Positions 1 through 12,919 of a stretch of 64,000 nt of DNA are shown here, in pieces. Under the pieces are notes generated by a model. It was not told the DNA's origin, made no database searches, and saw only the letters and a program-made list of their open reading frames with translations. The translations under genes and the position numbers were made by a program. Position 1 is the stretch's first letter, and every line of letters starts with the position of its first letter. Origin of the DNA: Salticus scenicus (lineage: Eukaryota; Arthropoda; Arachnida; Araneae; Salticidae); assembly GCA_963930645.1 (NCBI GenBank), contig OZ005656.1, forward strand, positions 273,308,195 through 273,372,194. Direction: 5' to 3'.

Positions 1-129
1 TAAGAATATTTTTTACTTCATATCCACATTCACTTTTTACTTCATTTGAAATCTAATAAATAAAACTTTTAATATTTTCATAAACAATATGTAGCATTTC
101 ATTTTATTTCATTATTCCATTCATTTAGT

Positions 130-295
130 TAATGAATACACGATATCTATTTCAAATTTTAATAATTAATAATTTTTATATTTTTCTAATTTACACTCCA
201 AATGCATTTAGTTAACGAATACCAGATACCTATTTTAAAATTTAATAATTAATAATTTTTATATGTTTGTAATTTGCACGCAAAATTATAAAAAT
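130..295. repeat. Extended monomers carrying an 83-bp internal duplication
   Basis: In this subtype the module from TAATGAATAC through AAATGCATTTAGT occurs twice in one monomer, the second copy starting 83 bp after the first (130 and 213). The same 83-bp spacing is measured at 1241/1324, 4843/4926, 8938/9021, 10049/10132, 13656/13739 and 21132/21215. The structure also appears near 18172, 23527, 29476, 31255, 35776, 40577, 42356, 46875, 49829 and 61725. The linker is TAATTAATAATTTTTATAT rather than the usual TAATAATTTATTTTTATAT. The shared spacing and linker imply one ancestral slip or exchange, then spread by HOR amplification. Confidence 0.9.
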
Positions 296-1078
296 ATTTT
301 TTACGTTATATCCACTTTCACTTTTTATTTCATTTGAAATCTAATGCATAAAACTTTTATTATTTTCATAAGGGATACGTAGTATTTTATTTTATTTCAT
401 TATTCCATTCATTTATTTAATAAATACCAGATATCTATTTCAAATTTTAATAACAATTTATTTTTGTATGTTTGTATTTTACACACAAAATGCATTTATA
501 TGAATATTTTTTACTTTATATCCACATTCACTTTTTATTTCATTTGAAATCTAAAGCATAAAACTTTTATTATTTTCATAAACAATATGTAGCATTTCAT
601 TTAATTTCATTATTCCATTCTTTTATTTCATGAATACCAGATATCTATTTCAAATTTTAATAATAATTTATTTTTATATTTTTATAATTTACACAGCAAA
701 TGGATTTTTTATGAATATTTTTTACTTTATATCCACATTCACTTTTTATTTCATTTGTATTCTAATGCATAAAACTTTTATTATTTTCATAAGGGATACG
801 TAGTATTTCATTTTATTTCATTATTCCAGTCATTTATTTCATGAATACCAGATATCTATTTCAAATTTTAATAATAAATTATTTTTGTATTTTTGTATTT
901 TACACAGCAAATGCATTTTATAAGAATATTTTTTACTTCATATCCACATTCACTTTTTACTTCATTTGAAATCTAATACATAAAACTTTTATTATTTTCA
1001 TAAACAATATGTAGCATTTCATTTTATTTCATTATTCCAGTCATTTATTTAATGAATACCAGATATCTGTTTCAAATT

Positions 1079-1100
1079 TTAATAATATATATATATTTTT
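1079..1100. repeat. Short AT dinucleotide expansion in the A/T spacer
   Basis: The spacer reads TAATAATATATATATATTTT instead of TAATAATTTATTTTTATAT. Related forms occur near 9892 (HOR copy 2), 24061 and 50367. It is a small slippage product in one subtype and marks HOR phase. Confidence 0.75.
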
Positions 1101-1450
1101 TATATTTTTGTAATTTATACAGCAAATGCATTTTATAAGAATATTTTTTACTTTATTTGAAATCTAATAAATAAAACTTTTAATATTTTCATAAACAATA
1201 TGTAGCATTTCATTTTATTTCATTATTCCATTGATTTAGTTAATGAATACCAGATATCTATTTCAAATTTTAATAATTAATAATTTTTATATTTTTGTAA
1301 TTTACACAGCAAATGCATTTAGTTAATGAATACAAGACACCTATTTCAAATTTTAATAATTAATAATTTTTATATTTTTGTAATTTACACAGCAGATGCA
1401 TTATATAAAAATATTTTTTCTTTATATCCTAATTCACTTTTTATTTCATT

Positions 1451-1464
1451 TGAATTCGAATTCA
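1451..1464. repeat. 14-bp perfect palindrome with two overlapping EcoRI sites
   Basis: TGAATTCGAATTCA is self-complementary over all 14 bases. It lies where most monomers read TGAAATCTAATGCA. An identical copy is at 10259-10272. Related units near 21347, 23736 and 50041 read TGAATTCGAATGCA and lose the symmetry. This looks like mutation of the usual imperfect dyad ATTTCATTTGAAAT; no function is evident. Confidence 0.85.
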
Positions 1465-3264
1465 TAAAACTTTTATTATTTTCATAAGGGATATGTAGTA
1501 TTTCAATTTATTTCATTATTCCATTCATTTATTTCATGAATACCAGATATCTATTTCAAATTTTAATAATAATTTATTCATATAGTTTTGTATTTTCAAT
1601 GCAAATGCATCTTATATGAATACTTTTTACTATATATTCACATTCACTTGTTATTTCATTTGAAATATAATGCAGAAAACTTTTATTATTTTCATAAGGG
1701 ATACGTAGTACTTAATTTTATTTCATTATTCCATTCATTTATTTCATGAATACCAGATATCTATTTCAAATTTTAATAACAATTTATTTTTTTTATTTTT
1801 GTATTTTACACAGCAAATGCATTTATATGAATTTTTTTACGTTATATCCACTTTCATTTTTTTTTCATTTGATATCTAATGCATAAAACTTTTATTATTT
1901 TCAGAAGGGATATGAAGTATTTCATTTTATTTCATTATTCTATTCTTTTATTTAATAAATACCAGATATCTATTTTAAATTTAAAAAGAAATTTAATTTT
2001 AGATTTTTATAATTTACACAGCAAATGAATTTTAAATGAATATTTTGTACTTTATATCCACATTCATTTTTCACTTCATTTGAAATCTAATACATAAAAC
2101 TTTTATTATTTTCATAAACAAAATGTAGTATTTCATTTTATTTTATTATTCCAGTCATTTATTTATTGAATACCAGATATCTGTTTCAAATATTAATAAT
2201 AATTTATTTTTATATTTTTGTAATTTATACAGCAAATTCTATTTATAAGAATATTTTTTACTTCATACCCGCATTTACTTTTTACTTCATTTGAAACCTA
2301 ACACATAAAACTTTTATTATTTTCATAAACAATATGTAGCATTTCATTTAATTTCATTATTCCATTCTTTTATTTTATGAATACCAGATATCTATTTCAA
2401 ATTTTAATAATAATTTATTTTTATATTTTTGTATTTTACACAGCAAATGCATGTAATATGAATAGTTTTTACTTTATAGCCACATTCACTTATTATTTCA
2501 TTTGAATTGTAATGCAGAAAACTTTTATTATTTTCAGAAGGGATATGTAGTATTTCATTTCATTTCATTATTCCTTTCATTTATTTAATAAATACCAGAT
2601 ATCTATTCAAATTAAAAAAAAAATTAATTTTATATTTTTATAATTTACACAGAAAATGAATTTTTAATGAATATTTTTTACTTTATATAAACATTCACTT
2701 TTTATTTCATTTGAAATCTAATGAATAAAACATTTATTATATTCATAATGGATATGTAATATTTCATTTTATTTCATTATTTCATTCATTTATTTAATGA
2801 GTACCAGTTATCTGTTTCAAATTTTAATAATAATTTATTTTTATATTTTTGTAATTTATACAGCAAATGCTATTTATAAGAATATTTTTTACTTCATACC
2901 CGCATTCACTTTTTACTTCATTTGAAACCTAATACATAAAACTTTTATTATTTTCATAAACAATATGTAGCATTTCATTTAATTTCATTATTCCATTCTT
3001 TTATTTCATGAATACCAGATATATATTTCAAATTTTAATAATAATTTATTTTTATATTTTTATAATTTACACAGCAAATGCATTTTTTATGAATATTTTT
3101 TACTTTATATCCACATTCACTTTTTATTTCATTTGTATTCTAATGCATAAAACTTTTATTATTTTCATAAGGAACACGTAGTATTTCATTTTATTTCATT
3201 ATTCCATTCATTTATTTTATGAATGCCAGATATCTATTTCAAACTTTAATAATAATTTATTTTT

Positions 3265-3306
3265 ATATTTTTGTAATTTATACAGGATATTTTTGTAATT
3301 TATACA
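3265..3306 (+). repeat. 20-bp microduplication replacing the AGCAAATG box
   Basis: ATATTTTTGTAATTTATACA occurs twice, at 3265-3284 and 3287-3306, separated by GG. The conserved AGCAAATG part of the box is lost and the unit continues as TTTTATAAGAATA. The same arrangement recurs near 7922, 12080, 16950, 24925, 27892, 38997, 51232, 54408 and 59052, so it is a fixed HOR subtype. Some copies have one fewer base in the first repeat (7922, 16950, 59052). Confidence 0.85.
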
Positions 3307-3541
3307 TTTTATAAGAATATTTTTTACTTCCTATCCACATTCACTTTTTACTTCACCTGAAATCTAATACATAAAACTTTTATTATTTTCATAAACAAAT
3401 TGTAGCATTTCATTTTATTTCATAATTTCAGTCATTTATTTAATGAATTCAAGATATCTATTTCAAATTTTAATAACAATTTATTTTTATATTTTTGTAT
3501 TTTACACAGAAAATGCATTTTATATGAATATTTTATACTTT

Positions 3542-3673
3542 ATATCCACATTCACTTTTTATTTCATTTGAAATCTAATGCCTCAAACTCTTATTATTTT
3601 CATATGGGATATGTGGTATTTCATTTTATTTTATTATTCCATAATGTATTTTAAATGAATATTTTTTTACTTT
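3542..3673. repeat. Truncated monomers of 132 bp with an 80-bp deletion
   Basis: The distance between successive ATATCC boxes is only 132 bp (3542 to 3674). The unit runs from ATTATTCCAT straight into AATGTATTTTAAATG, losing the GATATC palindrome and the A/T spacer. The full-length relative near 25231 and 51534 has the same right flank, AATGTATTTTAAATGAATAT, and places the lost segment at 25296-25375 (80 bp). Other truncated units begin near 12350, 18770, 28169, 36372, 39270, 47472 and 62310. Each is followed at once by a poly-A monomer. Confidence 0.88.
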
Positions 3674-3732
3674 ATATCCACATTCACTTTTTACTACATT
3701 TGAATCTAATACATAAAACTTTTATTATTTTC

Positions 3733-3751
3733 AAAAAAAAAAAAAAAAAAA
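3733..3751 (+). repeat. Poly-A tracts at a fixed monomer position (14 sites)
   Basis: A pure A run lies between TATTTTC (or TATATTC) and TGTAGTATTTC, where other units read ATAAACAAAATGTAG. Lengths: 19 (3733), 28 (12541), 25 (18962), 14 (19818), 20 (25466), 25 (28360), 19 (36566), 13 (37417), 24 (39462), 20 (47667), 13 (48518), 23 (51769), 13 (62505), 14 (63349). The site is constant and the length varies between otherwise near-identical copies, as expected of replication slippage. The run is not a poly-A tail: no retroelement sequence precedes it, and the same monomer continues on both sides. Long-read homopolymer error may add noise. Confidence 0.88.
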
Positions 3752-6225
3752 TGTAGTATTTCATTTTATTTCATTATTCCAGTCATTTATTTAATGGATT
3801 CCAGATATCCATTTCAAATTTTAATAATAATTTATTTTTATATATTTGTAATTTACACAGCAAATGCAATTTATATGAATATCTTTACTTTATATCCACA
3901 TTAACTTTTTATTTCATTTGAAATCTAATGCATAAAACTTTTATTATTTTCATAAGTGTTACGTAGTGTTTTATTTTATTACATTATTCCATTCATTTAT
4001 TTAATAAATACCAGATATTTATTTCAAATTTTAATAAAATTTTATTTTTATATTTTTGTATTTTACACACAAAATGCATTTTATATGAATATTTTTTACT
4101 TTATATCCACATTCACTTTTTATTTCATTTGAAATCTAAAGCATAAAACTTTTATTATTTTCATAAGGGATACGTAGTATTTCATTTTTTTTCATTATTC
4201 CATTCATTTATTTCATGAATACCAGATATCTATTTCAAATTTTAATAATAATTTATTTTTATATTTTTGTATTTTACACAGCAAATGCATTTTATATGAA
4301 TATTTTTTACTTTATATCCACATTCACTTTTTATCTCATTTGAAATCTAAAGCATAAAACTTTTATTATTTTCATAAGGGATACGTAGTATTTCATTTTA
4401 TTTCATTATTCCATTCATTTATTTCATGAATACCAGATATCTATTTCAAATTTTAATAATAATTTATTTTTATATTTTTGTTTTTTACACAGCAAATGCA
4501 TTTTATATGAATATTTTTTACTTTATATCCACATTCACTTTTTATTTCATTTGAAATCTAATGCATCAAACTTTTATTATTTTCATATGGGATATGTGGT
4601 ATTTCTTTTATCTCATTATTCCATTCATTTATTTCATGAATACCAGATATCTATTTCAAATTTAAAAAATATTTTTTTTATACTTTTATAATTTACACAG
4701 CAAATGAATTTTCAATGAATATATTTTTACTGTAAATCCACATTCACTTTTTACTTCATTTGAATCTAATACATAAAACTTTTATTATTATCATAAACAA
4801 TATGTAGCATTTCATTTTATTTCATTATTCCATTCATTTAGATAATGAATACCAGATATCTATTTCAAATTTTAATAATTAATAATTATTATATTTTTGT
4901 AATTTACACTGCAAATGAATTTAGTTAAGTAATACCAGATATCTATTTCAAATTTTAATAATTAATAATTTTTATATTTTTGTAATTTACACAGCAAATG
5001 CATTATATAAATATATTTTTTACTTTATATCCACATTCACTTTTTATTTCATTTGAAATCTAATGCAGAAAACTTTTATTATTTTCATAAGGGATACGTA
5101 GTATTTAATTATATTTCATTATTCCATTCCTTTATTTCATGAATACCAGATATCTATTTCAAATTTTAATAACAATTTATTTATATATTTTTGTATTTTT
5201 CACAGCAAATGCATCTATATGAATTTTTTTACGTTATATTCACTTTCACTTTTTATTTCATTTGATATCTAATGCATAAAACTTTTATTATTTTCAGAAG
5301 GGATATGTAGTATTTTATTTCATTTCATTATTCCTTTCATTTATTTAATGAATACCAGATATCTATTTCAAATTTATAAAATATTTCCTTTTTTTTTTTA
5401 TAATTTACACAGCAAATGAATTTTAAATGAATATTTTATACTTTATATCCACATTCACTTTTTATTTCATTTGAAATCTAATGCATAAAACATTTATTAT
5501 ATTCATAATGAATATGTAGTATTTCATTTTATTTCATTATTTCATTCATTTATTTAATGAATTCCAGATATCTATTTCAAATTTTAATAATAATTTATTT
5601 TTATATATTTGTAATTTACACAGCAAATGCAATTTATATAAATATCTTTACTTTATATCTACATTCACTTGTTATTTCATTTGAAATCTAATGCATAAAA
5701 CTTTTATTATTTTCATAAGGGATACGTAGTATTTTATTTTATTTCATTATTCCATTCATTTATTTAATAAATACCAGATATCTATTGCAAATTTTAATAA
5801 CAATTTATTTTTGTATTTTTGTATTTTACACACAAAATGCATTTTATATGAATATTTTTTACTTTATTTCCACATTCACTTTTTATTTCATTTAAAATCT
5901 AAAGCATAAAACTTTTATTATTTTCATAAGGGATACGTAGTATTTCATTTTATTTCATTATTCCAGTCATTTATTTCATGAATACCAGATATCTATTTCA
6001 AATTTTAATAATAATTTATTTTTATATTTTTGTATTTTACACAGCAAATGCATTTTATAAGAATATTTTTTACTTCATATCCACATTCACTTTTTACTTC
6101 ATTTGAAATCTAATACATAAAACTTTTATTATTTTCATAAACAATATGTAGCATTTCATTTTATTTCATTATTCCAGTCACTTATTTAATGAATACCAGA
6201 TATCTGTTTCAAATTTTAATAATAA

Positions 6226-6245
6226 TTTTTTTTTTTTTTTTTTTT
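6226..6245 (+). repeat. Poly-T tracts at a fixed monomer position (5 sites)
   Basis: The normal TAATAATTTATTTTTATATTTTTGTAA spacer is replaced by TAATAA followed by a pure T run and then GTAATTTATACAG. Lengths: 20 (6226), 19 (15251), 28 (31072), 28 (42173), 20 (57354). All five sit in the same HOR position, after the CTTATTTAATGAATACCAG or CATTTATTTCATG variant with CTGTTTCAAAT. This suggests loss of the interrupting A bases followed by slippage. Confidence 0.85.
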
Positions 6246-8746
6246 GTAATTTATACAGCAAATGCATTTTATAAGAATATTTTTTACTTCATATCCACAT
6301 TCACTTTTTACTTCATTTGAAATCTAATAAATAAAACTTTTAATATTTTCATAAACAATATGTAGCATTTCATTTTATTTCATTATTCCATTGATTTAGT
6401 TAATGAATACCAGATATCTATTTCAAATTTTAATAATTAATAATTTTTATATTTTTGTAATTTACACAGCAGATGCATTATATAAAAATATTTTTTCTTT
6501 ATATCCTTATTAACTTTTTATTTCATTTGAATTGGAATGCATAAAACTTTTATTATTTTCATAAGAGATATGTAGTATTTCATTTTATTTCATTATTCCA
6601 TTCATTTATTTCATGAATACCAGATATCTATTTCAAATTTTAATAATAATTTATTTATATAGTTTTGTATTTTACACAGCAAATGCATCTTATATGAATA
6701 CTTTTTAATTTATATCCACATTCACTTTTTATTTCATTTGAAATCTAATGCAGAAAACTTTTATTATTTTCATAAGGGATACGTAGTATTTATTTTATTT
6801 CATTATTCCATTCATTTATTTCATGAATACCAGATATCTATTTCAAATTTTAATAACAATTTATTTTTATATTTTTGTATTTTACACAGCAAATGCATTT
6901 ATATGAGTTTTTATACGTTATATCCACTTTCACTTTTTATTTCATTTGATATCTAATGCATAAAACTTTTATTATTTTCAGAAGGAATATGTAGTATTTC
7001 ATTTTATTTCATTATTCTATTCATTTATTTAATAAATACCAGATATCTATTTCAAATTTAAAAATAAAATTAATTTTATATTTTTATAATTTACACAGCA
7101 AATTAATTTTAAAGGAATATTTTTTACTTTATATCCACATTCCTTTTTCACTTCATTTGAAATCTAATACATAAAACTTTTATTATTTTCATAAACAAAA
7201 TGTAGTATTTCATTTTATTTTATTATTCCAGTCATTTATTTATTAAATACCAGATATCTGTTTCAAATTTTAATAATAATTTATTTTTATATTTTTGTAA
7301 TTTATACAGCAAATGCTATTTATAAGAATATTTTTTACTTCATACCCGCATTCACTTTTTACTTCATTTGAAACCTAATACATAAAACTTTTATTATTTT
7401 CATAAACAATATGTAGCATTTCATTTAATTTCATTATTCCATTCTTTTATTTCATGAATACCAGATATCTATTTCAAATTTTAATAATAATTTATTTATA
7501 TATTTTTGTATTTTACACAGCAAATGCATGTTATATGAATACTTTTAACTGTATATCCACATTCACTTTTTATTTCATTTGTATTGCAATGCAGAAAACT
7601 TTTATTATTTTCATAAACAAAATGTAGTATTTCATTTTATTTTATTATTCCAGTCATTTATTTATTAAATACCAGATATCTGTTTCAAATTTTAATAATA
7701 ATTTATTTTTATATTTTTATAATTTACACAGCAAATGCATTTTTTATGAATATTTTTTACTTTATATCCACATTCACTTTTTATTTCATTTGTATTCTAA
7801 TGCATAAAACTTTTATTATTTTCATAAGGAATACGTAGTATTTCATTTTATTTCATTATTCCATTCATTTATTTTATGAATACCAGATATCTATTTCAAA
7901 AATTAATAATAATTTATTTTTATATTTTTTAATTTATACAGGATATTTTTGTAATTTATACATTTTATAAGAATATTTTTTACTTCCTATCCACATTCAC
8001 TTTTTACTTCATCTGAAATCTAATACATAAAACTTTTATTATTTTCATAAACAAATTGTAGCATTTCATTTTATTTCATAATTCCAGTCATTTATTTAAT
8101 GAATTCCAGATATCTATTTCAAATTTTAATAATAATTTATTTTTATATATTTGTAATTTACACAACAAATGCAATTTATATGAATATCTTTACTTTATAT
8201 CCACATTCACTTTCTATTTCATTTGAAATCTAATGCATAAAACTTTTATTATTTTCATAAGGGTTACGTAGTATTTTATTTTATTTCATTATTCCATTCA
8301 TTTATTTAATAAATACCAGATATCTATGTCAAATTTTAATAACATTTTATTTTTATATTTTTGTATTTTACACACAAAATGCATTTTATATGAATATTTT
8401 TTACTTTATATCCACATTCACTTTTTATTTCATTTGAAATCTAAAGCATAAAACTTTTATTATTTTCATAAGGGATACGTAGTATTTCATTTTATTTCAT
8501 TATTCCATTCATTTATTTCATGAATACCAGATATCTATTTCAAATTTAAAAAATATTTTTTTTTATACTTTTATAATTTACACAGCAAATGAATTTTAAA
8601 TGAATATATTTTTACTGTATATCCACATTCACTTTTTACTTCATTTGAAATCTAATACGTAAAACTTTTATTATTATCATAAACAATATGTAGCATTTCA
8701 TTTTATTTCATTTTTCCAGTCTTTTATTTAATGAATACCTGATATA

Positions 8747-8758
8747 TAATTCGAATTA
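8747..8758. repeat. Divergent monomer with the 12-bp palindrome TAATTCGAATTA (7 copies)
   Basis: In this subtype the strongly conserved ACCAGATATCTATTTCAAAT box is replaced by ACCTGATATATAATTCGAAT, followed by TACTACTAATCTACTTTTA in place of the A/T spacer. The centre is a perfect 12-bp palindrome with the only recurrent TTCGAA flanked this way. Copies start at 8747, 17981, 23126, 34534, 45635, 55440 and 60085. Because it is rare and sharply different, it is the best phase marker for the HOR: spacings are 9234, 5145, 11408, 11101, 9805 and 4645 bp. Confidence 0.88.
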
Positions 8759-11700
8759 CTACTAATCTACTTTTATATTTTTGTAATTTATACAGCAAAT
8801 GCATTTTATAAGAATATTTTTTACTTCATATCCACATTCACTTTTTACTTCATTTGAAATCTAATAAATAAAACTTTTAATATTTCCATAAACAATATGT
8901 AGCATTTCATTTTATTTCATTATTCCATTCATTTAGTTAATGAATACACGATATCTATTTCAAATTTTAATAATTAATAATTTTTATATTTTTCTAATTT
9001 ACACTCCAAATGCATTTAGTTAACGAATACCAGATACCTATTTTAAAATTTAATAATTAATAATTTTTATATGTTTGTAATTTGCACGCAAAATTATAAA
9101 AATATTTTTTACGTTATATCCACTTTCACTTTTTATTTCATTTGAAATCTAATGCATAAAACTTTTATTATTTTCATAAGGGATACGTAGTATTTTATTT
9201 TATTTCATTATTCCATTTATTTATTTAATAAATACCAGATATCTATTTCAAATTTTAATAACAATTTATTTTTGTATGTTTGTATTTTACACACAAAATG
9301 CATTTATATGAATATTTTTTACTTTATATCCACATTCACTTTTTATTTCATTTGAAATCTAAAGCATAAAACTTTTATTATTTTCATAAACAATATGTAG
9401 CATTTCATTTAATTTCATTATTCCATTCTTTTATTTCATGAATACCAGATATCTATTTCAAATTTTAATAATAATTTATTTTTATATTTTTATAATTTAC
9501 ACAGCAAATGGATTTTTTATGAATATTTTTTACTTTATATCCACATTCACTTTTTATTTCATTTGTATTCTAATGCATAAAACTTTTATTATTTTCATAA
9601 GGGATACGTAGTATTTCATTTTATTTCATTATTCCAGTCATTTATTTCATGAATACCAGATATCTATTTCAAATTTTAATAATAAATTATTTTTGTATTT
9701 TTGTATTTTACACAGCAAATGCATTTTATAAGAATATTTTTTACTTCATATCCACATTCACTTTTTACTTCATTTGAAATCTAATACATAAAACTTTTAT
9801 TATTTTCATAAACAATATGTAGCATTTCATTTTATTTCATTATTCCAGTCATTTATTTAATGAATACCAGATATCTGTTTCAAATTTTAATAATATATAT
9901 ATATTTTTTATATTTTTGTAATTTATACAGCAAATGCATTTTATAAGAATATTTTTTACTTTATTTGAAATCTAATAAATAAAACTTTTAATATTTTCAT
10001 AAACAATATGTAGCATTTCATTTTATTTCATTATTCCATTGATTTACTTAATGAATACCAGATATCTATTTCAAATTTTAATAATTAATAATTTTTATAT
10101 TTTTGTAATTTACACAGCAAATGCATTTAGTTAATGAATACAAGACACCTATTTCAAATTTTAATAATTAATAATTTTTATATTTTTGTAATTTACACAG
10201 CAGATGCATTATATAAAAATATTTTTTCTTTATATCCTAATTCACTTTTTATTTCATTTGAATTCGAATTCATAAAACTTTTATTATTTTCATAAGGGAT
10301 ATGTAGTATTTCAATTTATTTCATTATTCCATTCATTTATTTCATGAATACCAGATATCTATTTCAAATTTTAATAATAATTTATTCATATAGTTTTGTA
10401 TTTTCAATGCAAATGCATCTTATATGAATACTTTTTACTATATATTCACATTCACTTGTTATTTCATTTGAAATATAATGCAGAAAACTTTTATTATTTT
10501 CATAAGGGATACGTAGTACTTAATTTTATTTCATTATTCCATTCATTTATTTCATGAATACCAGATATCTATTTCAAATTTTAATAACAATTTATTTTTT
10601 TTATTTTTGTATTTTACACAGCAAATGCATTTATATGAATTTTTTTACGTTATATCCACTTTCATTTTTTTTTCATTTGATATCTAATGCATAAAACTTT
10701 TATTATTTTCAGAAGGGATATGAAGTATTTCATTTTATTTCATTATTCTATTCTTTTATTTAATAAATACCAGATATCTATTTTAAATTTAAAAAGAAAT
10801 TTAATTTTAGATTTTTATAATTTACACAGCAAATGAATTTTAAATGAATATTTTGTACTTTATATCCACATTCATTTTTCACTTCATTTGAAATCTAATA
10901 CATAAAACTTTTATTATTTTCATAAACAAAATGTAGTATTTCATTTTATTTTATTATTCCAGTCATTTATTTATTGAATACCAGATATCTGTTTCAAATT
11001 TTAATAATAATTTATTTTTATATTTTTGTAATTTATACAGCAAATTCTATTTATAAGAATATTTTTTACTTCATACCCGCATTTACTTTTTACTTCATTT
11101 GAAACCTAACACATAAAACTTTTATTATTTTCATAAACAATATGTAGCATTTCATTTAATTTCATTATTCCATTCTTTTATTTTATGAATACCAGATATC
11201 TATTTCAAATTTTAATAATAATTTATTTTTATATTTTTGTATTTTACACAGCAAATGCATGTAATATGAATAGTTTTTACTTTATAGCCACATTCACTTT
11301 TTATTTCATTTGAATTGTAATGCAGAAAACTTTTATTATTTTCAGAAGGGATATGTAGTATTTCATTTCATTTCATTATTCCTTTCATTTATTTAATAAA
11401 TACCAGATATCTATTCAAATTAAAAAAAAAATTAATTTTATATTTTTATAATTTACACAGAAAATGAATTTTAAATGAATATTTTTTACTTTATATAAAC
11501 ATTCACTTTTTATTTCATTTGAAATCTAATGCATAAAACATTTATTATATTCATAATGGATATGTAATATTTCATTTTATTTCATTATTTCATTCATTTA
11601 TTTAATGAGTACCAGTTATCTGTTTCAAATTTTAATAATAATTTATTTTTATATTTTTGTAATTTATACAGCAAATGCTATTTATAAGAATATTTTTTAC

Positions 11701-12919
11701 TTCATACCCGCATTCACTTTTTACTTCATTTGAAACCTAATACATAAAACTTTTATTATTTTCATAAACAATATGTAGCATTTCATTTAATTTCATTATT
11801 CCATTCTTTTATTTCATGAATACCAGATATATATTTCAAATTTTAATAATAATTTATTTTTATATTTTTATAATTTACACAGCAAATGCATTTTTTATGA
11901 ATATTTTTTACTTTATATCCACATTCACTTTTTATTTCATTTGTATTCTAATGCATAAAACTTTTATTATTTTCATAAGGAACACGTAGTATTTCATTTT
12001 ATTTCATTATTCCATTCATTTATTTTATGAATGCCAGATATCTATTTCAAACTTTAATAATAATTTATTTTTATATTTTTGTAATTTATACAGGATATTT
12101 TTGTAATTTATACATTTTATAAGAATATTTTTTACTTCCTATCCACATTCACTTTTTACTTCACCTGAAATCTAATACATAAAACTTTTATTATTTTCAT
12201 AAACAAATTGTAGCATTTCATTTTATTTCATAATTTCAGTCATTTATTTAATGAATTCAAGATATCTATTTCAAATTTTAATAACAATTTATTTTTATAT
12301 TTTTGTATTTTACACAGAAAATGCATTTTATATGAATATTTTATACTTTATATCCACATTCACTTTTTATTTCATTTGAAATCTAATGCCTCAAACTCTT
12401 ATTATTTTCATATGGGATATGTGGTATTTCATTTTATTTTATTATTCCATAATGTATTTTAAATGAATATTTTTTTACTTTATATCCACATTCACTTTTT
12501 ACTACATTTGAATCTAATACATAAAACTTTTATTATTTTCAAAAAAAAAAAAAAAAAAAAAAAAAAAATGTAGTATTTCATTTTATTTCATTATTCCAGT
12601 CATTTATTTAATGGATTCCAGATATCCATTTCAAATTTTAATAATAATTTATTTTTATATATTTGTAATTTACACAGCAAATGCAATTTATATGAATATC
12701 TTTACTTTATATCCACATTAACTTTTTATTTCATTTGAAATCTAATGCATAAAACTTTTATTATTTTCATAAGTGTTACGTAGTGTTTTATTTTATTACA
12801 TTATTCCATTCATTTATTTAATAAATACCAGATATCTATTTCAAATTTTAATAAAATTTTATTTTTATATTTTTGTATTTTACACACAAAATGCATTTTA
12901 TATGAATATTTTTTACTTT

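Larger units (their letters stand above)
1..8808. repeat. Higher-order repeat, copy 1 (8.81 kb)
   Basis: The order of monomer variants from position 1 is repeated from 8809 almost base for base. Shared landmarks include the CGATATCT variant near 134 and 8942, the double EcoRI palindrome at 1451 and 10259, the truncated monomer near 3542 and 12350, the poly-A tract at 3733 and 12541, the poly-T tract at 6226 and 15251, and TAATTCGAATTA at 8747 and 17981. Offsets run from 8808 to 9234 because copy 1 lacks two monomers found in copy 2. The boundary at 1 is set by the window edge, not by a biological start. Confidence 0.9.

Noticed and set aside
1451..1464. Double EcoRI palindrome as a cloning or vector scar
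   Set aside because: The same bases occur in the second HOR copy at 10259 and one-base relatives occur at three other places, so it is native satellite variation.
6738..6956. 72-codon open frame starting MKSNAENFYYF, repeated at 15762, 32307, 43408 and 57866
   Set aside because: It spans one monomer that happens to lack stops in one frame. The product is rich in F, Y, I, L, N and S as expected of A/T-rich DNA; the frame closes in the next monomer and copies exist only because the HOR is duplicated.
1..8808. CRISPR-like array of regular repeats
   Set aside because: The repeats are contiguous 211-bp units with no short repeat/unique-spacer alternation, no leader and no cas genes.
12541..12568. 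Poly-A tract as the tail of a retrotransposed element
   Set aside because: No element body, target-site duplication or second end is present; the monomer continues unchanged on both sides and the tract recurs at the same monomer position.
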